NCBI GenBank assembly: GCA_943913645.1
Contig: CALTYZ010000004.1
Location: 47,375-111,374, forward strand
Origin: an uncultured Corynebacterium sp.
GTDB lineage: Bacteria > Actinomycetota > Actinomycetes > Mycobacteriales > Mycobacteriaceae
DNA: 64,000 nucleotides
Direction: 5' to 3'
The notes beneath the pieces were generated by a model, which did no database searches, was not told the DNA's origin, and saw only the letters and a list, made by a program, of their open reading frames with translations. Position numbers and translations under genes: made by a program. This document shows positions 8,435-17,673 of the stretch, in pieces. Numbering within the stretch: the stretch's first letter is position 1; each line of letters opens with the position of its first letter.

Positions 8435-9703
8435 ATGATTGAACGCGCATCAGCTGACTCCTCTTGGGTTGCTCCTGGCAAAGAAGTAGAAAATGTCGTG
8501 GTCGGAGTTTCGGGCGGGGTGGCTGCGTACAAGGCGTGCCACCTAGTTCGCGACTTCAAAGAGTCAGGGGCAAACGTTCGTGTCGTGCCCACCGAACATG
8601 CACTTCAGTTCGTGGGCGCAGCAACTTTCGAAGCACTTTCCGGCAATCCGGTCGACACCGAGGTGTTTCGCCGTATAGATGAGGTACAGCATGTTCGGCT
8701 GGGTAAAGAAGCCCAGCTCATCGTTGTGGCTCCTGCTACCGCGGATCTCTTGTCTCGGTTGGCGGCTGGCAGAGCTGATGACTTGTTGACCGCGACGATC
8801 CTGGTCGCAACCTGCCCGGTGGTCCTCGCACCGGCGATGCATACCGAGATGTGGACCAACCCAGCAACCCAGGCGAACGTCGCCACGCTTCGCTCGCGTG
8901 GGATCACGGTGCTCGAGCCGGCTGTTGGGCGCCTGACCGGTAAGGATTCTGGCCCTGGACGGATGCTCGAACCTGACCAGATCGCTGAACTTGCCCGCAC
9001 AGTCGCGCGCACCGGCACTATTGCACGCTCGTTGGAAGGCAAACGAGTGTTGGTGAGCGCAGGCGGGACACAGGAAAACATTGATCCCGTCCGTTTTATC
9101 GGCAATCGCTCCTCTGGACGCCAGGGCTTCGCTCTTGCTGAGATTGCAGCACAGCGCGGTGCCGAGGTGACGGTCGTAGCGGGGGATACGGACTGTCTTG
9201 CGGTGCCGGCCGGTGCGGAGATTGTGAAGGTTCGTTCCGCACGTGAGATGGAGGCCGAAATCTTCGCTCGCGACACCCTAGCTGACATCATCATCATGGC
9301 GGCTGCCGTAGCAGATTTTCGGCCCGAATCCGAAGCGGCCTCAAAGTTGAAGAAGGGGGTTGCTGATGACGCATTATCGAGCGTTCAGTTGGTCGAAAAC
9401 CCGGATATTCTGCGTGGGGTTGTTGACCGGCGGCGCGCTCATGCGACAACGGCAGTCATCGTGGGTTTTGCGGCTGAGACGGATAACGCTTTGGAGTTTG
9501 GACGCGCCAAGTTGAAACGAAAAGGCGCCGATATGCTTATGGTCAACTCAGTTTCCGGCGGCCGGGTTTTTGGAGAATCGCGTAACAGTGGCTGGATTGT
9601 TGGTGCGGACGGCACCGAGATAGAGGTGCAGGATGGATCAAAGTATGAGGTTGCGGTAGCAATATTGGATGCTGCAGAAACATACCAGCGTGCGCATTGC
9701 TAA
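8435..9703 (+). CDS. coaBC: Bifunctional phosphopantothenoylcysteine decarboxylase / phosphopantothenate-cysteine ligase
   Basis: Makes 4'-phosphopantetheine for coenzyme A by joining cysteine to phosphopantothenate and then decarboxylating it. The 422-residue fusion has the FMN-binding CoaC half (VGVSGGVAAYKAC, VAPATADLLSRLAAG, APAMHTEMW) and, from about residue 200, the CoaB half (VLVSAGGTQENIDPVRFIGNRSSG, MAAAVADF). Both halves look intact. ATG 8435 is preferred because a -10 box lies 8 nt upstream and no Shine-Dalgarno is needed. rpoZ upstream and metK downstream are its usual neighbours. Confidence 0.96.
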   Translation: MIERASADSSWVAPGKEVENVVVGVSGGVAAYKACHLVRDFKESGANVRVVPTEHALQFVGAATFEALSGNPVDTEVFRRIDEVQHVRLGKEAQLIVVAPATADLLSRLAAGRADDLLTATILVATCPVVLAPAMHTEMWTNPATQANVATLRSRGITVLEPAVGRLTGKDSGPGRMLEPDQIAELARTVARTGTIARSLEGKRVLVSAGGTQENIDPVRFIGNRSSGRQGFALAEIAAQRGAEVTVVAGDTDCLAVPAGAEIVKVRSAREMEAEIFARDTLADIIIMAAAVADFRPESEAASKLKKGVADDALSSVQLVENPDILRGVVDRRRAHATTAVIVGFAAETDNALEFGRAKLKRKGADMLMVNSVSGGRVFGESRNSGWIVGADGTEIEVQDGSKYEVAVAILDAAETYQRAHC

Positions 9704-9723
9704 TTTAGACAGCTTGGTCTATT

Positions 9724-11019
9724 GTGGTGGACATTCGCCCAACGATGGGCGCACAATACTCTTCTGATTGGCGAAAGTCTGAGACTGCGTTGGCTGCGAA
9801 TAGATCCACTGACACCTTTTATCGGCTGTTTACAAGCGAGTCTGTGACGGAAGGGCACCCGGATAAGATCTGCGATGCTATCTCCGATTCTGTGCTCGAT
9901 GACATGCTCGCGCAGGATCCAACCTCGCGAGTTGCCGTAGAGACCTTGGTTACCACAGGCCAAGTCCACGTGGTCGGCGAAGTCAGAACGCAGGCGTATT
10001 CGAATATCGCCAAGATTGTGCGTGACCGGCTGGTAGATATCGGGTTCACCTCCTCAGATGTTGGCTTCGACGGTCGTACCTGCGGCGTCAACGTTGCTAT
10101 TGGTGATCAGTCGGAAGAGATCGCTCGCGGGGTGACAACCTCCCAGGAGGCGCGTGAAAACGACCTGGTTGAGGAGTCTGAACAGTCGGGCGCCGGCGAT
10201 CAAGGCCTCATGTTCGGATACGCAACTGATGAGACTTCCGAGTACATGCCCCTTCCTATTTCCACCGCTCACCGACTTGCGCGGCGCTTGTCGCAGGTGC
10301 GCCATGCCGGTGTGGTTGAGGGCTTGCGCCCGGATGGCAAAACTCAGGTCACCTTCGCATATGACGGGGACACACCGGTGAGGCTAGATACCGTCGTCAT
10401 CTCAACGCAGCACGATGAGGAATTCGCTGGCAAAGAACTTGAGGTTGCGATGCGTGAGCATGTTCTCGAATGGGTCGTCGGTGATGCGGGCCTTGATCTG
10501 CTCTACACACCAGAGACGACGCTCTTGGTGAACCCGTCAGGGTCGTTCGTTGTCGGTGGTCCGATGGGGGATGCGGGGCTGACGGGCAGGAAGATTATCG
10601 TGGACACCTATGGCGGGATGGCACGCCATGGAGGCGGCGCGTTCTCCGGGAAAGACCCCTCAAAAGTGGACCGTTCGGCGGCGTACGCGATGCGTTGGGT
10701 GGCGAAGAACATTGTCGCGGCTGGTTTGGCCCGGCGGGTGGAGGTGCAAGTCGCGTACGCGATTGGCCGCGCGAATCCGGTGGGTCTCTATGTTGAGACA
10801 TTCGGCACAGCAGCTGAGGGCCTGAGTGATGCAGTGATTCAGCAAGCGGTCCGGGATGTCTTTGATCTGCGGCCGGATGCAATCATTCATGAGCTTGATC
10901 TGTTGCGGCCGATCTACACGCAGACAGCAACCTACGGTCATTTTGGCCGAACTGACCTTGACTTGCCTTGGGAGCAGCTCAACCGCGTTGCAGACCTGCA
11001 AGTTGCCATCAGCCGCTGA
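9724..11019 (+). CDS. metK: S-adenosylmethionine synthetase
   Basis: Forms S-adenosylmethionine from methionine and ATP. Signatures are FTSESVTEGHPDKICDAISD, GAGDQGLMFGYA, the GGAFSGKDPSKVDRSAAY P-loop region and DLPWE near the C-terminus. The longest frame (431 residues, GTG 9724) carries about 30 residues before the conserved core, more than relatives have; TTG 9790 would leave 12 residues before the core and may be the true start. The disputed stretch contains a small hairpin (9736-9751) typical of leader DNA. No ribosome site decides the matter. Confidence 0.95.
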   Translation: MVDIRPTMGAQYSSDWRKSETALAANRSTDTFYRLFTSESVTEGHPDKICDAISDSVLDDMLAQDPTSRVAVETLVTTGQVHVVGEVRTQAYSNIAKIVRDRLVDIGFTSSDVGFDGRTCGVNVAIGDQSEEIARGVTTSQEARENDLVEESEQSGAGDQGLMFGYATDETSEYMPLPISTAHRLARRLSQVRHAGVVEGLRPDGKTQVTFAYDGDTPVRLDTVVISTQHDEEFAGKELEVAMREHVLEWVVGDAGLDLLYTPETTLLVNPSGSFVVGGPMGDAGLTGRKIIVDTYGGMARHGGGAFSGKDPSKVDRSAAYAMRWVAKNIVAAGLARRVEVQVAYAIGRANPVGLYVETFGTAAEGLSDAVIQQAVRDVFDLRPDAIIHELDLLRPIYTQTATYGHFGRTDLDLPWEQLNRVADLQVAISR

Positions 11020-11023
11020 ACTA

Positions 11024-11040
11024 GCGAGCGATCGGCTCGC
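11024..11040. terminator. Hairpin between convergent metK and deacetylase
   Basis: GCGAGC (11024-11029), loop GATCG, GCTCGC (11035-11040) lie in the short gap between the two convergent genes. There is no T-run on either strand, so its role as a bidirectional terminator is tentative. Confidence 0.35.
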
Positions 11041-11055
11041 CAGTGCACAAGAACG

Positions 11056-11770
11056 CTACTGGGTGTGGTACACGGCACCGGCAATGGGGTAGGGGATCAT
11101 CTCGTCCAAGCTCACGGGGCGAAGTCCTTTCTCTGCGAGGCCGTCAAGGATGCAAGGCGCCGCGTCGACCGTAGACGGATGAACGTCATGCATGACAACG
11201 ATCGAGCCGGGCTGGGCTTGTTCGACTGTGGTTTCACACACGGCGTCCGCGTCGTGGATCAACCAGTCTTGGGGATCAACATCCCAGGCCGCGATCGACA
11301 AGCCAAGATCGCGCGATGAGCTGATCACCCGTGAGTCGTAATCAGTGTAGGGGGGGACGCATCCAGCGAGGCAACCCTCCTATTGATGAGAGTATTGCTG
11401 CGTTTGCCGCCATGAGTTCCCAGCGGATCGCGTGAGATGATTCTTGGGGGAGACGAGGGTGGCTGAAGGTGTGGTTCGCCACCGTGTGCCCCTCGGCGCG
11501 CATGCGGTACACCAACCACGGGTGGAGCAAAGCGTTTTTCCCGACAAGGAAAAAGCTTGCGGTCACTCCGCGCTCCCGGAGAATATCGAGCAAGCGTGCG
11601 GTGCCAGGGGCCGGGCCATCGTCATATGTGAGTGCAACACAGTTCGTACACTTGCCGTACTTGTTGTACTGTGCTTCGACAGTATCCACGCTGGTCTGCG
11701 CGTTGGCAGGCGTAGCTAAGGTGGTGGCGGCAAGCGCGGCCGCACTGACAATAGCAAAAAATCGTTTCAT
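11056..11770 (-). pseudogene. Secreted polysaccharide deacetylase (NodB domain), frameshifted
   Basis: An N-terminal signal peptide (MKRFFAIVSAAALAATTLA...ANA, start ATG 11770 after GGGGGA) leads into a carbohydrate-esterase family 4 domain: TYDDGP metal motif, NHTFSH metal-binding histidines, then RWMRPP. The frame stops there at 11342. The conserved continuation (YTDYDSRVISSSRDLG, AAWDVDPQDW, VVMHDVHPSTV) runs in another frame to 11056. The break is in a run of seven C (minus strand, about 11346-11352); six would restore one open frame of about 237 residues. It may be a pseudogene, a phase-variable gene or a sequencing error. Such enzymes de-N-acetylate or de-O-acetylate cell-wall polysaccharides; the substrate is unknown. 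Confidence 0.85.
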
Positions 11771-11945
11771 TGATTCCCCCTCATTTGTAGTGCCAGGAGC
11801 CAGATACCGTATCTGCTCTGCAACGACCCCCACACCAAATCATACATATATTCTTATGAATTCTCATTCATGCAGGCACCCAATAAGACTACACTTGTCA
11901 TCTTTCTTGGCCGGTTTGGGCCTCCGCGTCAATCTCATGTGGTGC

Positions 11946-11951
11946 TAGAAT
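11946..11951 (+). promoter_or_regulatory. -10 box of priA (leaderless)
   Basis: TAGAAT with an upstream TGC (extended -10) ends 7 nt before the GTG at 11959, so the transcript probably begins at the start codon. The 188-bp divergent gap from the deacetylase start shows no other clear feature. Confidence 0.55.
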
Positions 11952-11958
11952 CCGGCGC

Positions 11959-13989
11959 GTGCCTATATCCGCCGCCACACACAACCCGGTGGCGCGAGTG
12001 CTCCCGCAACTCGGACTGCCGCATCTTGATCGGGAGTTCGATTACCTGGTCTCAGCAGAACACTCCGACGCGGCGCAGCCTGGGGTGCGGGTACGCATCC
12101 GTTTCGCTGGCCGTCTCGTTGACGCGCTGGTGCTCGAACGCGCCCAGGAGTCCTCCCATCAGGGAGAGCTGCGTTTTGTCGAACGCGTCATTTCTCCTGA
12201 GGTTGTCGCCCCCGAGCAACTTCGGCAGCTTATCGACGTGCTCGCCGACCGCTACGCCGGAACCCGAACCGACCTCTATCGCGCGGCGATCCCGGCGCGC
12301 CACGCGCGGGCGGAAGGCGGTGCCACAGCGACACAAGCGACACAAGCGACACCGTGGGAGCTGCTCGGCGAGGTGTCTCAACCCGATCTGTCAGGGTGGT
12401 CACAGTATCAACACGGCGAGTCGTTCGTTGATGCAGTGCTGAACAACAAGCTAGCGCGCGCAGCGTGGCAGGTTGCTCCCGGCGATGACTGGGCTGCACT
12501 CGTTGGTGCGTTGGCGGTGGAAGTAGCCATACGGGGAGGCGCGGCGTTGATCATCGTGCCAGATCAGCGCCACGTCGACCGGTGTGAGCAGGCGCTTCGC
12601 ACAATGGTTGCAGCGAAGCAAGTGACTGTTCTGACTGCTTCGCAGGGCCCGCAGGCGCGTTACTCGCGTTACCTCACAGTGATTCACGGACGGGCCCGTA
12701 TCGTAGTCGGCACACGATCCACAGCGTTCGCGCCGCTGCATAATCTGCAGGTAATGGTGCTCATGCACGATGGTGACACGAGCTTGGTTGACCCACGTGA
12801 GCCGTACTATCACGCGCGAGAGGTGCTCACTACTCGCTCAAGTTTGCAGCAAGTCTCACTGCTTATCGGAGGCTACACGCGCACCGCAGAGACACAGATG
12901 CTGGTGGAATCTGGTTGGATGCATGGTCTTGTCGCTGCCCGGACCCGACTGCGGAAACAAGCGCCGTTCATTCACGCCGCGGGCGATTCCGACATTGAAC
13001 TTGAGCGTGACCCACGCGCCGCTCAGGCGAGGTTACCCTCGGCCGCCTTCCAGGCGGCGAACCGCGCACTTGAACGGTCACGACCCGTTTTGTTTCAGGT
13101 CCCGCGGGTTGGATACATCACATTGTTAGCGTGTGGTCGGTGTCGGGCGACGGCCCGGTGCCGCTGGTGTAATGGACCTCTTAGTTTGGCTTCAGGTACG
13201 GATGCGGCCGCACCAATGTGTCGCTGGTGCGGGCGAGTAGATGCTCGGCATACCTGCCCGGTCTGTGGCTCTCATGCGCTGCGAGCCGTGGTTGTGGGGA
13301 CCGACCGAACAGCCGAGGAGTTGGGCAGAGCCTTCCCGAGGCAGCGGGTGGTGAACTCTTCCGGAAACAAAATTGTACCGACGGTGCCCGCCAAACCAGC
13401 GATCATTGTTGCCACTCCAGGGGCAGAGCCCGCAGTTGAAGAGGGTGCCTACGGTGCGGCTGTGCTGCTTGACGTATGGGCGCTGTTGCAGCGCGCTGAT
13501 TTGCGGGCAACCGAAGACACGTTTCAGAAGTGGATGAGCGCCGCTGCTTTAGTGCAGCCGCAGGCCGCGGGAGGGGAAGTGATAGTTGTTGCTGATCCGG
13601 CTATTCCCGCGGTGCAACGCCTCATCCGGTGGGACGCCCCCGGCTTCGCCGCAGCGGAACTGGACCAGCGGCGAGATGCCCACTTACCTCCTGCGTTTCC
13701 AATTGCGCTCGTCGATGCGCCGGCGCCCGCGCTCGAGGATTTTTTCGCCCACGTTGAGCTTCCCCCGGATGTTGAACTGCTAGGTCCCGTGGATCTGCCG
13801 ACTGGTCGCAACCTGCCGGGGGAATGGGATGAGCAAAAATTTGGACCCGCACAGCGCATCCTCGTACGCGCCGCTGCGGGCCAACGGGTGCAGCTGGGCA
13901 AAGCCCTTCGCGCCGGCGCGGTCAGCCGCAGCGCGCGGAAGCAGGAGTTGCCGTTACGCATTCAGGTCAACCCGATTGATATCGGTTAG
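11959..13989 (+). CDS. priA: Primosomal protein N' (PriA-like replication restart protein)
   Basis: Acts in restart of stalled replication forks. The N-terminal 3'-DNA-binding domain (HLDREFDYLV, GVRVRIRFAGRLVDALV) and the central zinc-binding cluster with eight cysteines (CGRCRATARCRWC ... CRWCGR ... CPVCGS, about residues 393-435) are clear. The helicase region lacks a GxGKT Walker A and has HDGD where helicases have DEEH, as in other actinobacterial PriA proteins, so it is probably not an ATP-driven helicase. A 9-bp near-repeat at 12328-12352 encodes an Ala-Thr-Gln linker. GTG 11959 is preceded directly by a -10 box. Confidence 0.92.
   Translation: MPISAATHNPVARVLPQLGLPHLDREFDYLVSAEHSDAAQPGVRVRIRFAGRLVDALVLERAQESSHQGELRFVERVISPEVVAPEQLRQLIDVLADRYAGTRTDLYRAAIPARHARAEGGATATQATQATPWELLGEVSQPDLSGWSQYQHGESFVDAVLNNKLARAAWQVAPGDDWAALVGALAVEVAIRGGAALIIVPDQRHVDRCEQALRTMVAAKQVTVLTASQGPQARYSRYLTVIHGRARIVVGTRSTAFAPLHNLQVMVLMHDGDTSLVDPREPYYHAREVLTTRSSLQQVSLLIGGYTRTAETQMLVESGWMHGLVAARTRLRKQAPFIHAAGDSDIELERDPRAAQARLPSAAFQAANRALERSRPVLFQVPRVGYITLLACGRCRATARCRWCNGPLSLASGTDAAAPMCRWCGRVDARHTCPVCGSHALRAVVVGTDRTAEELGRAFPRQRVVNSSGNKIVPTVPAKPAIIVATPGAEPAVEEGAYGAAVLLDVWALLQRADLRATEDTFQKWMSAAALVQPQAAGGEVIVVADPAIPAVQRLIRWDAPGFAAAELDQRRDAHLPPAFPIALVDAPAPALEDFFAHVELPPDVELLGPVDLPTGRNLPGEWDEQKFGPAQRILVRAAAGQRVQLGKALRAGAVSRSARKQELPLRIQVNPIDIG
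12328..12352 (+). repeat. 9-bp tandem microrepeat inside priA
   Basis: The unit GCGACACAA occurs twice and is followed by a third partial unit, encoding alternating Ala-Thr-Gln. Slippage would change the linker length by three residues without breaking the frame. Confidence 0.75.
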
Positions 13990-14042
13990 TCCCGTTGAAG
14001 CCCAGTTACCGTGTCACCCAGTTGCCTGCCTGGCTGTCTCGT

Positions 14043-14048
14043 TACACT
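14043..14048 (+). promoter_or_regulatory. -10 box of def (leaderless)
   Basis: TACACT ends 8 nt before ATG 14057, implying a leaderless def-fmt-rsmB transcript and fixing the start against longer in-frame extensions that overlap priA. Confidence 0.5.
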
Positions 14049-14056
14049 GGGCAGCT

Positions 14057-14581
14057 ATGACTCTGCGCGCGATTCGGTTCTACGGAGACCCCGTGCTTCA
14101 TACCGCTGCGGATGAGGTGAAGCTGTTCGATCCCGCCCTGCGAACGCTCATCGACGACATGTTTGCGACGATGGACGCAGCCGGCGGTGTCGGTCTTGCT
14201 GCGAACCAGATCGGTGTGGGCAAGCGGGTATTCGTCTACTCATGCCAACAGATGCGTGGGCATTTGATCAACCCCGTATGGCGCCCACTTGGCAACGCAG
14301 CCCAGATCGGTCCGGAAGGCTGCCTGTCAGTTCCCGGGGTGCGTGCGAACATCGCACGCCACAAGGCGGTGCTGGCAACAGGTGTCGATGCGCTAGGCCG
14401 ACCGGTGACTCTTCGTGCTACCGGCTTGCTTGCGCGCTGTATCCAGCATGAATCAGACCATCTTGACGGAATATTTTTCCTCCAAAGGATGGATTCCACA
14501 GACAGAAAGCAGGCGATGGAACACATTCGGTCTGCCCACTGGTTCACGGCCCGGAAGAAAGAGGACGCAACGTGCGGATAG
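14057..14581 (+). CDS. def: Peptide deformylase
   Basis: Removes the formyl group from nascent N-termini using a metal ion. All three family motifs are present in the 174-residue protein: GVGLAANQIG, EGCLSVPG with the metal-binding Cys, and HESDHLDG with the two metal-binding histidines and catalytic Glu. ATG 14057 is chosen because the residues MTLRAIRFYGDPVLH begin the family and a -10 box lies just upstream. It overlaps fmt by 10 bp, coupling formylation and deformylation genes. Confidence 0.97.
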   Translation: MTLRAIRFYGDPVLHTAADEVKLFDPALRTLIDDMFATMDAAGGVGLAANQIGVGKRVFVYSCQQMRGHLINPVWRPLGNAAQIGPEGCLSVPGVRANIARHKAVLATGVDALGRPVTLRATGLLARCIQHESDHLDGIFFLQRMDSTDRKQAMEHIRSAHWFTARKKEDATCG

Positions 14582-15513
14582 TGTTTGCTGGAACCCCGGA
14601 ACCGGCGGTGGTCGCCTTGCAACGTCTGCTTGCATCACCGCACGAAGTGGTCGCCGTACTGACCCGCCCAGACGCCCGAAAGGGCCGAGGCCGTACGATG
14701 CACCCTTCACCGGTCAAAGCGTTGGCCCAAGCACACGGCATTGACGTCATGACACCGCAGACACTGCGTGACAACGTAGACATTGCCGCAAGACTGCGCG
14801 AACTAAAACCAGCGGCGATTCCGGTTGTCGCGTACGGCAGCTTGGTCCCAACGTCAATGCTTGACATCCCCACACATGGTTGGGTGAACCTACATTATTC
14901 GCTCCTTCCCAACTATCGCGGAGCGGCCCCGGTACAGGCGGCGATCATTGCTGGTGAAACCACCACCGGGGCGACGACATTTCGAATCGACGAAGGACTC
15001 GACACCGGAGACATTCTGGGATCGATTGAGGAGCCTATACGGCCAACAGATACGGCGGATGACCTACTTGCTCGCCTCGCCATTTGCGGTGCTGACCTGC
15101 TGGTTGAAACGATGGATCAGCTCGCAGCAGGGGCTGCCAAGACACAACCGCAACCGGAGGAAGGCACCTATGCTCCAAAGCTCACCGCAGACGATGCGCG
15201 GGTGAACTGGAATAACGACGCGGTTCAGATCGAGCGAACAATTCGTGCATACACGTCCGCTCCCGGCGCATGGACTACCTTCGGCGGACAACGGTTCAAA
15301 CTGGGCCCGGTGAAGGTTGCTGCAGATGACGCCTGTGAGAAGCTGCCTCCCGGGGTGATTCGCCCCGCAAAAAAGGAGGTCGAGGTCGGCACCGCTACGA
15401 CACCTGTGGTGCTCGAACAGGTGCAGCCGCCGGGCAAGCGGTCCATGCATGCCGCCGATTGGGCGCGGGGTTTGCGGGAGGCAGAACTCGCAAACGGGGT
15501 GATGTTCGAATGA
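14572..15513 (+). CDS. fmt: Methionyl-tRNA formyltransferase
   Basis: Formylates initiator Met-tRNA with 10-formyl-tetrahydrofolate. The 313-residue product has the N-terminal formyltransferase domain with NLHYSLLPNYRGAAPVQ (catalytic Asn-His region) and the downstream SLLP and DTGDIL segments, then a C-terminal OB-fold domain. GTG 14572 lies inside the def end (10-bp overlap). Its stop overlaps the rsmB ATG (ATGA). Confidence 0.97.
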   Translation: MRIVFAGTPEPAVVALQRLLASPHEVVAVLTRPDARKGRGRTMHPSPVKALAQAHGIDVMTPQTLRDNVDIAARLRELKPAAIPVVAYGSLVPTSMLDIPTHGWVNLHYSLLPNYRGAAPVQAAIIAGETTTGATTFRIDEGLDTGDILGSIEEPIRPTDTADDLLARLAICGADLLVETMDQLAAGAAKTQPQPEEGTYAPKLTADDARVNWNNDAVQIERTIRAYTSAPGAWTTFGGQRFKLGPVKVAADDACEKLPPGVIRPAKKEVEVGTATTPVVLEQVQPPGKRSMHAADWARGLREAELANGVMFE

Positions 15514-16988
15514 GTGGCGGGTTTAGATCGAGGTCCTCAGGCCGTCGAGAAAACCTGAATCGGTCACACATTGGTGCACGCTCTGCTGAGCGCGCATCCC
15601 CACCTAAGGCTCAGCGCCGTTACTCGATCAAAGCTCGCCCCGCCTCAATTGGTGATCTGGCGCGGGAAGTCGCGTTTGAAGTCATTCTCCGCGTGGAGCG
15701 CGATGGTGCCTACGGGAATTTGACACTGCCGCGTCTTCTGCGTGAACGCGACGTTCACGGGCGTGACGCGGCGTTTGCAACAGAGTTGACGTACGGAACC
15801 TTGCGCACACTGGGCGTGTTGGATGCGGTCATCGCTGAGAACTCCTCACGGAGTCGTGAGCACATCGCTGCGGAAGTGCTGAGTGTATTGAGGCTGGGTG
15901 CCTACCAATTGCTTTATACCCGAGTCGAAGATCACGCCGCGGTGGATACTTCGGTGCGTTTGGCTGAGGCCGCGAACCAGATCAAAGCGAAGGGGTTTGT
16001 AAACGGGGTGTTGCGCGCGATTGCGCGGCGCCCGGCGCGGGAGTGGTTGGAGAAGCTGGAGCCGGAGGGTGAATTGGCGGCGCTCGCGTTTCGCCACGCC
16101 CACCCCGAGTGGATCGCACGCTCGTTTGCCGAAGCACTTGGCAGTCGCGCTGGGGTGGAACTGGAATCAGCGCTCAAGGCCGACTCACAACGCCCGCTGT
16201 TGCATCTGGTTGCTCGCCCTGGGCTGATGAGCGCCGAGGAGCTCGCACTTACAACTGGTGGCCAGCAGGGCAAGTACTCGCCGTACGCGGTGTATTTGAC
16301 GGGCGGGGACCCGGCCGCACTTGCAGAGGTGCGCGAAGGGCTTGCAGCTGTGCAGGATGAAGGATCCCAACTCATTGCCAGAGCACTGACCGAGGTCCCG
16401 GTGGACAGTGATGCGGGGCGTTGGCTCGACCTGTGTGCTGGGCCGGGAGGCAAAGCAGCCCTGATCGGCTCCCTGGCAGCAATCGACGGGGCTCGCGTTG
16501 ATGCGGTTGAAATCGCCCCGCACCGCGCGGATCTCATCCGCTCGGCAGTGCGAGGATTGCCGGTCGAAGTGCATGTTGCCGATGGGCGCGACCCGGGACT
16601 TACCCCTGGCTACGACCGTGTGCTTGTTGACGCCCCCTGCTCAGGCATTGGGGCGCTGCGCAGGCGCGCGGAAGCACGGTGGAAAAAAACTGAGGCAGAT
16701 ATCGACGAGTTGACGGTGCTGCAGTCAGCGCTTCTCAGTGCAGCTGTTCGCTTGACCCGGCCTGGTGGGGTCATCGTCTACTCAACGTGTTCTCCCGACC
16801 TGAGGGAGACGCGGGGGGTCGTCGATAAGCAAAAAGCTCGGGGTGGTGTGGACGAGGTCGATGCGCGGCAGTACGTACTGTCTATGCCCGACGTTGGCAA
16901 CGGGCCGAGCGTGCAAATGTGGCCACACCGGCACGGGACCGATGCGATGTTTTTTGCAGTGCTGAGAAAGCGCAGCGGCGAAAGCTAG
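15510..16988 (+). CDS. rsmB: 16S rRNA (cytosine-5) methyltransferase, RsmB/Fmu family
   Basis: Methylates a cytosine in 16S rRNA (C967 in E. coli numbering). Of 492 residues, the first 40 are basic and low complexity, followed by a NusB-like RNA-binding domain and a Rossmann methyltransferase domain with LDLCAGPGGKAALIG (SAM binding), VDAPCSGIGALRR and YSTCSP, the two catalytic-cysteine motifs of m5C enzymes. ATG 15510 overlaps the fmt stop; longer in-frame upstream sequence would intrude into fmt. Third gene of def-fmt-rsmB. Confidence 0.95.
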   Translation: MSGGFRSRSSGRRENLNRSHIGARSAERASPPKAQRRYSIKARPASIGDLAREVAFEVILRVERDGAYGNLTLPRLLRERDVHGRDAAFATELTYGTLRTLGVLDAVIAENSSRSREHIAAEVLSVLRLGAYQLLYTRVEDHAAVDTSVRLAEAANQIKAKGFVNGVLRAIARRPAREWLEKLEPEGELAALAFRHAHPEWIARSFAEALGSRAGVELESALKADSQRPLLHLVARPGLMSAEELALTTGGQQGKYSPYAVYLTGGDPAALAEVREGLAAVQDEGSQLIARALTEVPVDSDAGRWLDLCAGPGGKAALIGSLAAIDGARVDAVEIAPHRADLIRSAVRGLPVEVHVADGRDPGLTPGYDRVLVDAPCSGIGALRRRAEARWKKTEADIDELTVLQSALLSAAVRLTRPGGVIVYSTCSPDLRETRGVVDKQKARGGVDEVDARQYVLSMPDVGNGPSVQMWPHRHGTDAMFFAVLRKRSGES

Positions 16989-16998
16989 GGTAGAGGCC

Positions 16999-17673
16999 AT
17001 GATTTATATCGCCCCTTCGATTTTGGCTGCGGATTATGCCGCACTTGGCGCTGATGTACGCAAAGTACCCAACGCTGATTTGCTTCATGTTGACATTATG
17101 GATGGGCACTTCGTGCCCAATTTGTCGTTCGGGCCCGATGTGACGAAAGCGGTCGATGGCGTCACTGACCAATTCCTCGATATGCACTTGATGATCGAAG
17201 CACCTGAACGATGGTTTGAAACCTATGCGAACGCCGGCGGTGACCGTCTGGTGTTTCACGTCGAGGCGACCACGAATCACATCGCTGCCGCCCAGCAATG
17301 CCACAACCTGGGGGTCCAGGCCGGGTTCGCGATCAAGCCTGGTACCAATATTGAGCCTTACCTCGACGACCTGGAGCACTTCGACGAAGTGCTGGTGATG
17401 AGCGTCGAGCCTGGTTTCGGGGGCCAGAAGTTCATGCCAGAGGTACTCTGTAAAGTCATGATGCTGCGCGATCGCATCGCGGCAGACGGATTGCAGACAC
17501 TGATTGGTATTGACGGTGGGATCGCCTCCGCCACAATTGCGCAGGCGGCGCAAGCGGGAGTTGATGCGTTCGTTGCCGGCTCGGCGGTCTTCGGCGCAGA
17601 TGACCCCGGTCAAGCAGTTGAAGTTCTGCGGCAGCTTGCACTCGAAGCTGCGGGCGAGCAAGCAGGCGTGTAA
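16999..17673 (+). CDS. rpe: Ribulose-phosphate 3-epimerase
   Basis: Interconverts ribulose 5-phosphate and xylulose 5-phosphate. The 224-residue TIM barrel shows APSILAADYA, the metal-site LHVDIMDGHFVPNLSFGP and VEPGFGGQKFMP, and the phosphate-binding GIDGGI. It starts 10 bp after rsmB; a TAGGGT 6 nt before the ATG could also give a leaderless mRNA. In related genomes ribD, ribE and ribAB follow; here ribH comes next. Confidence 0.96.
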   Translation: MIYIAPSILAADYAALGADVRKVPNADLLHVDIMDGHFVPNLSFGPDVTKAVDGVTDQFLDMHLMIEAPERWFETYANAGGDRLVFHVEATTNHIAAAQQCHNLGVQAGFAIKPGTNIEPYLDDLEHFDEVLVMSVEPGFGGQKFMPEVLCKVMMLRDRIAADGLQTLIGIDGGIASATIAQAAQAGVDAFVAGSAVFGADDPGQAVEVLRQLALEAAGEQAGV

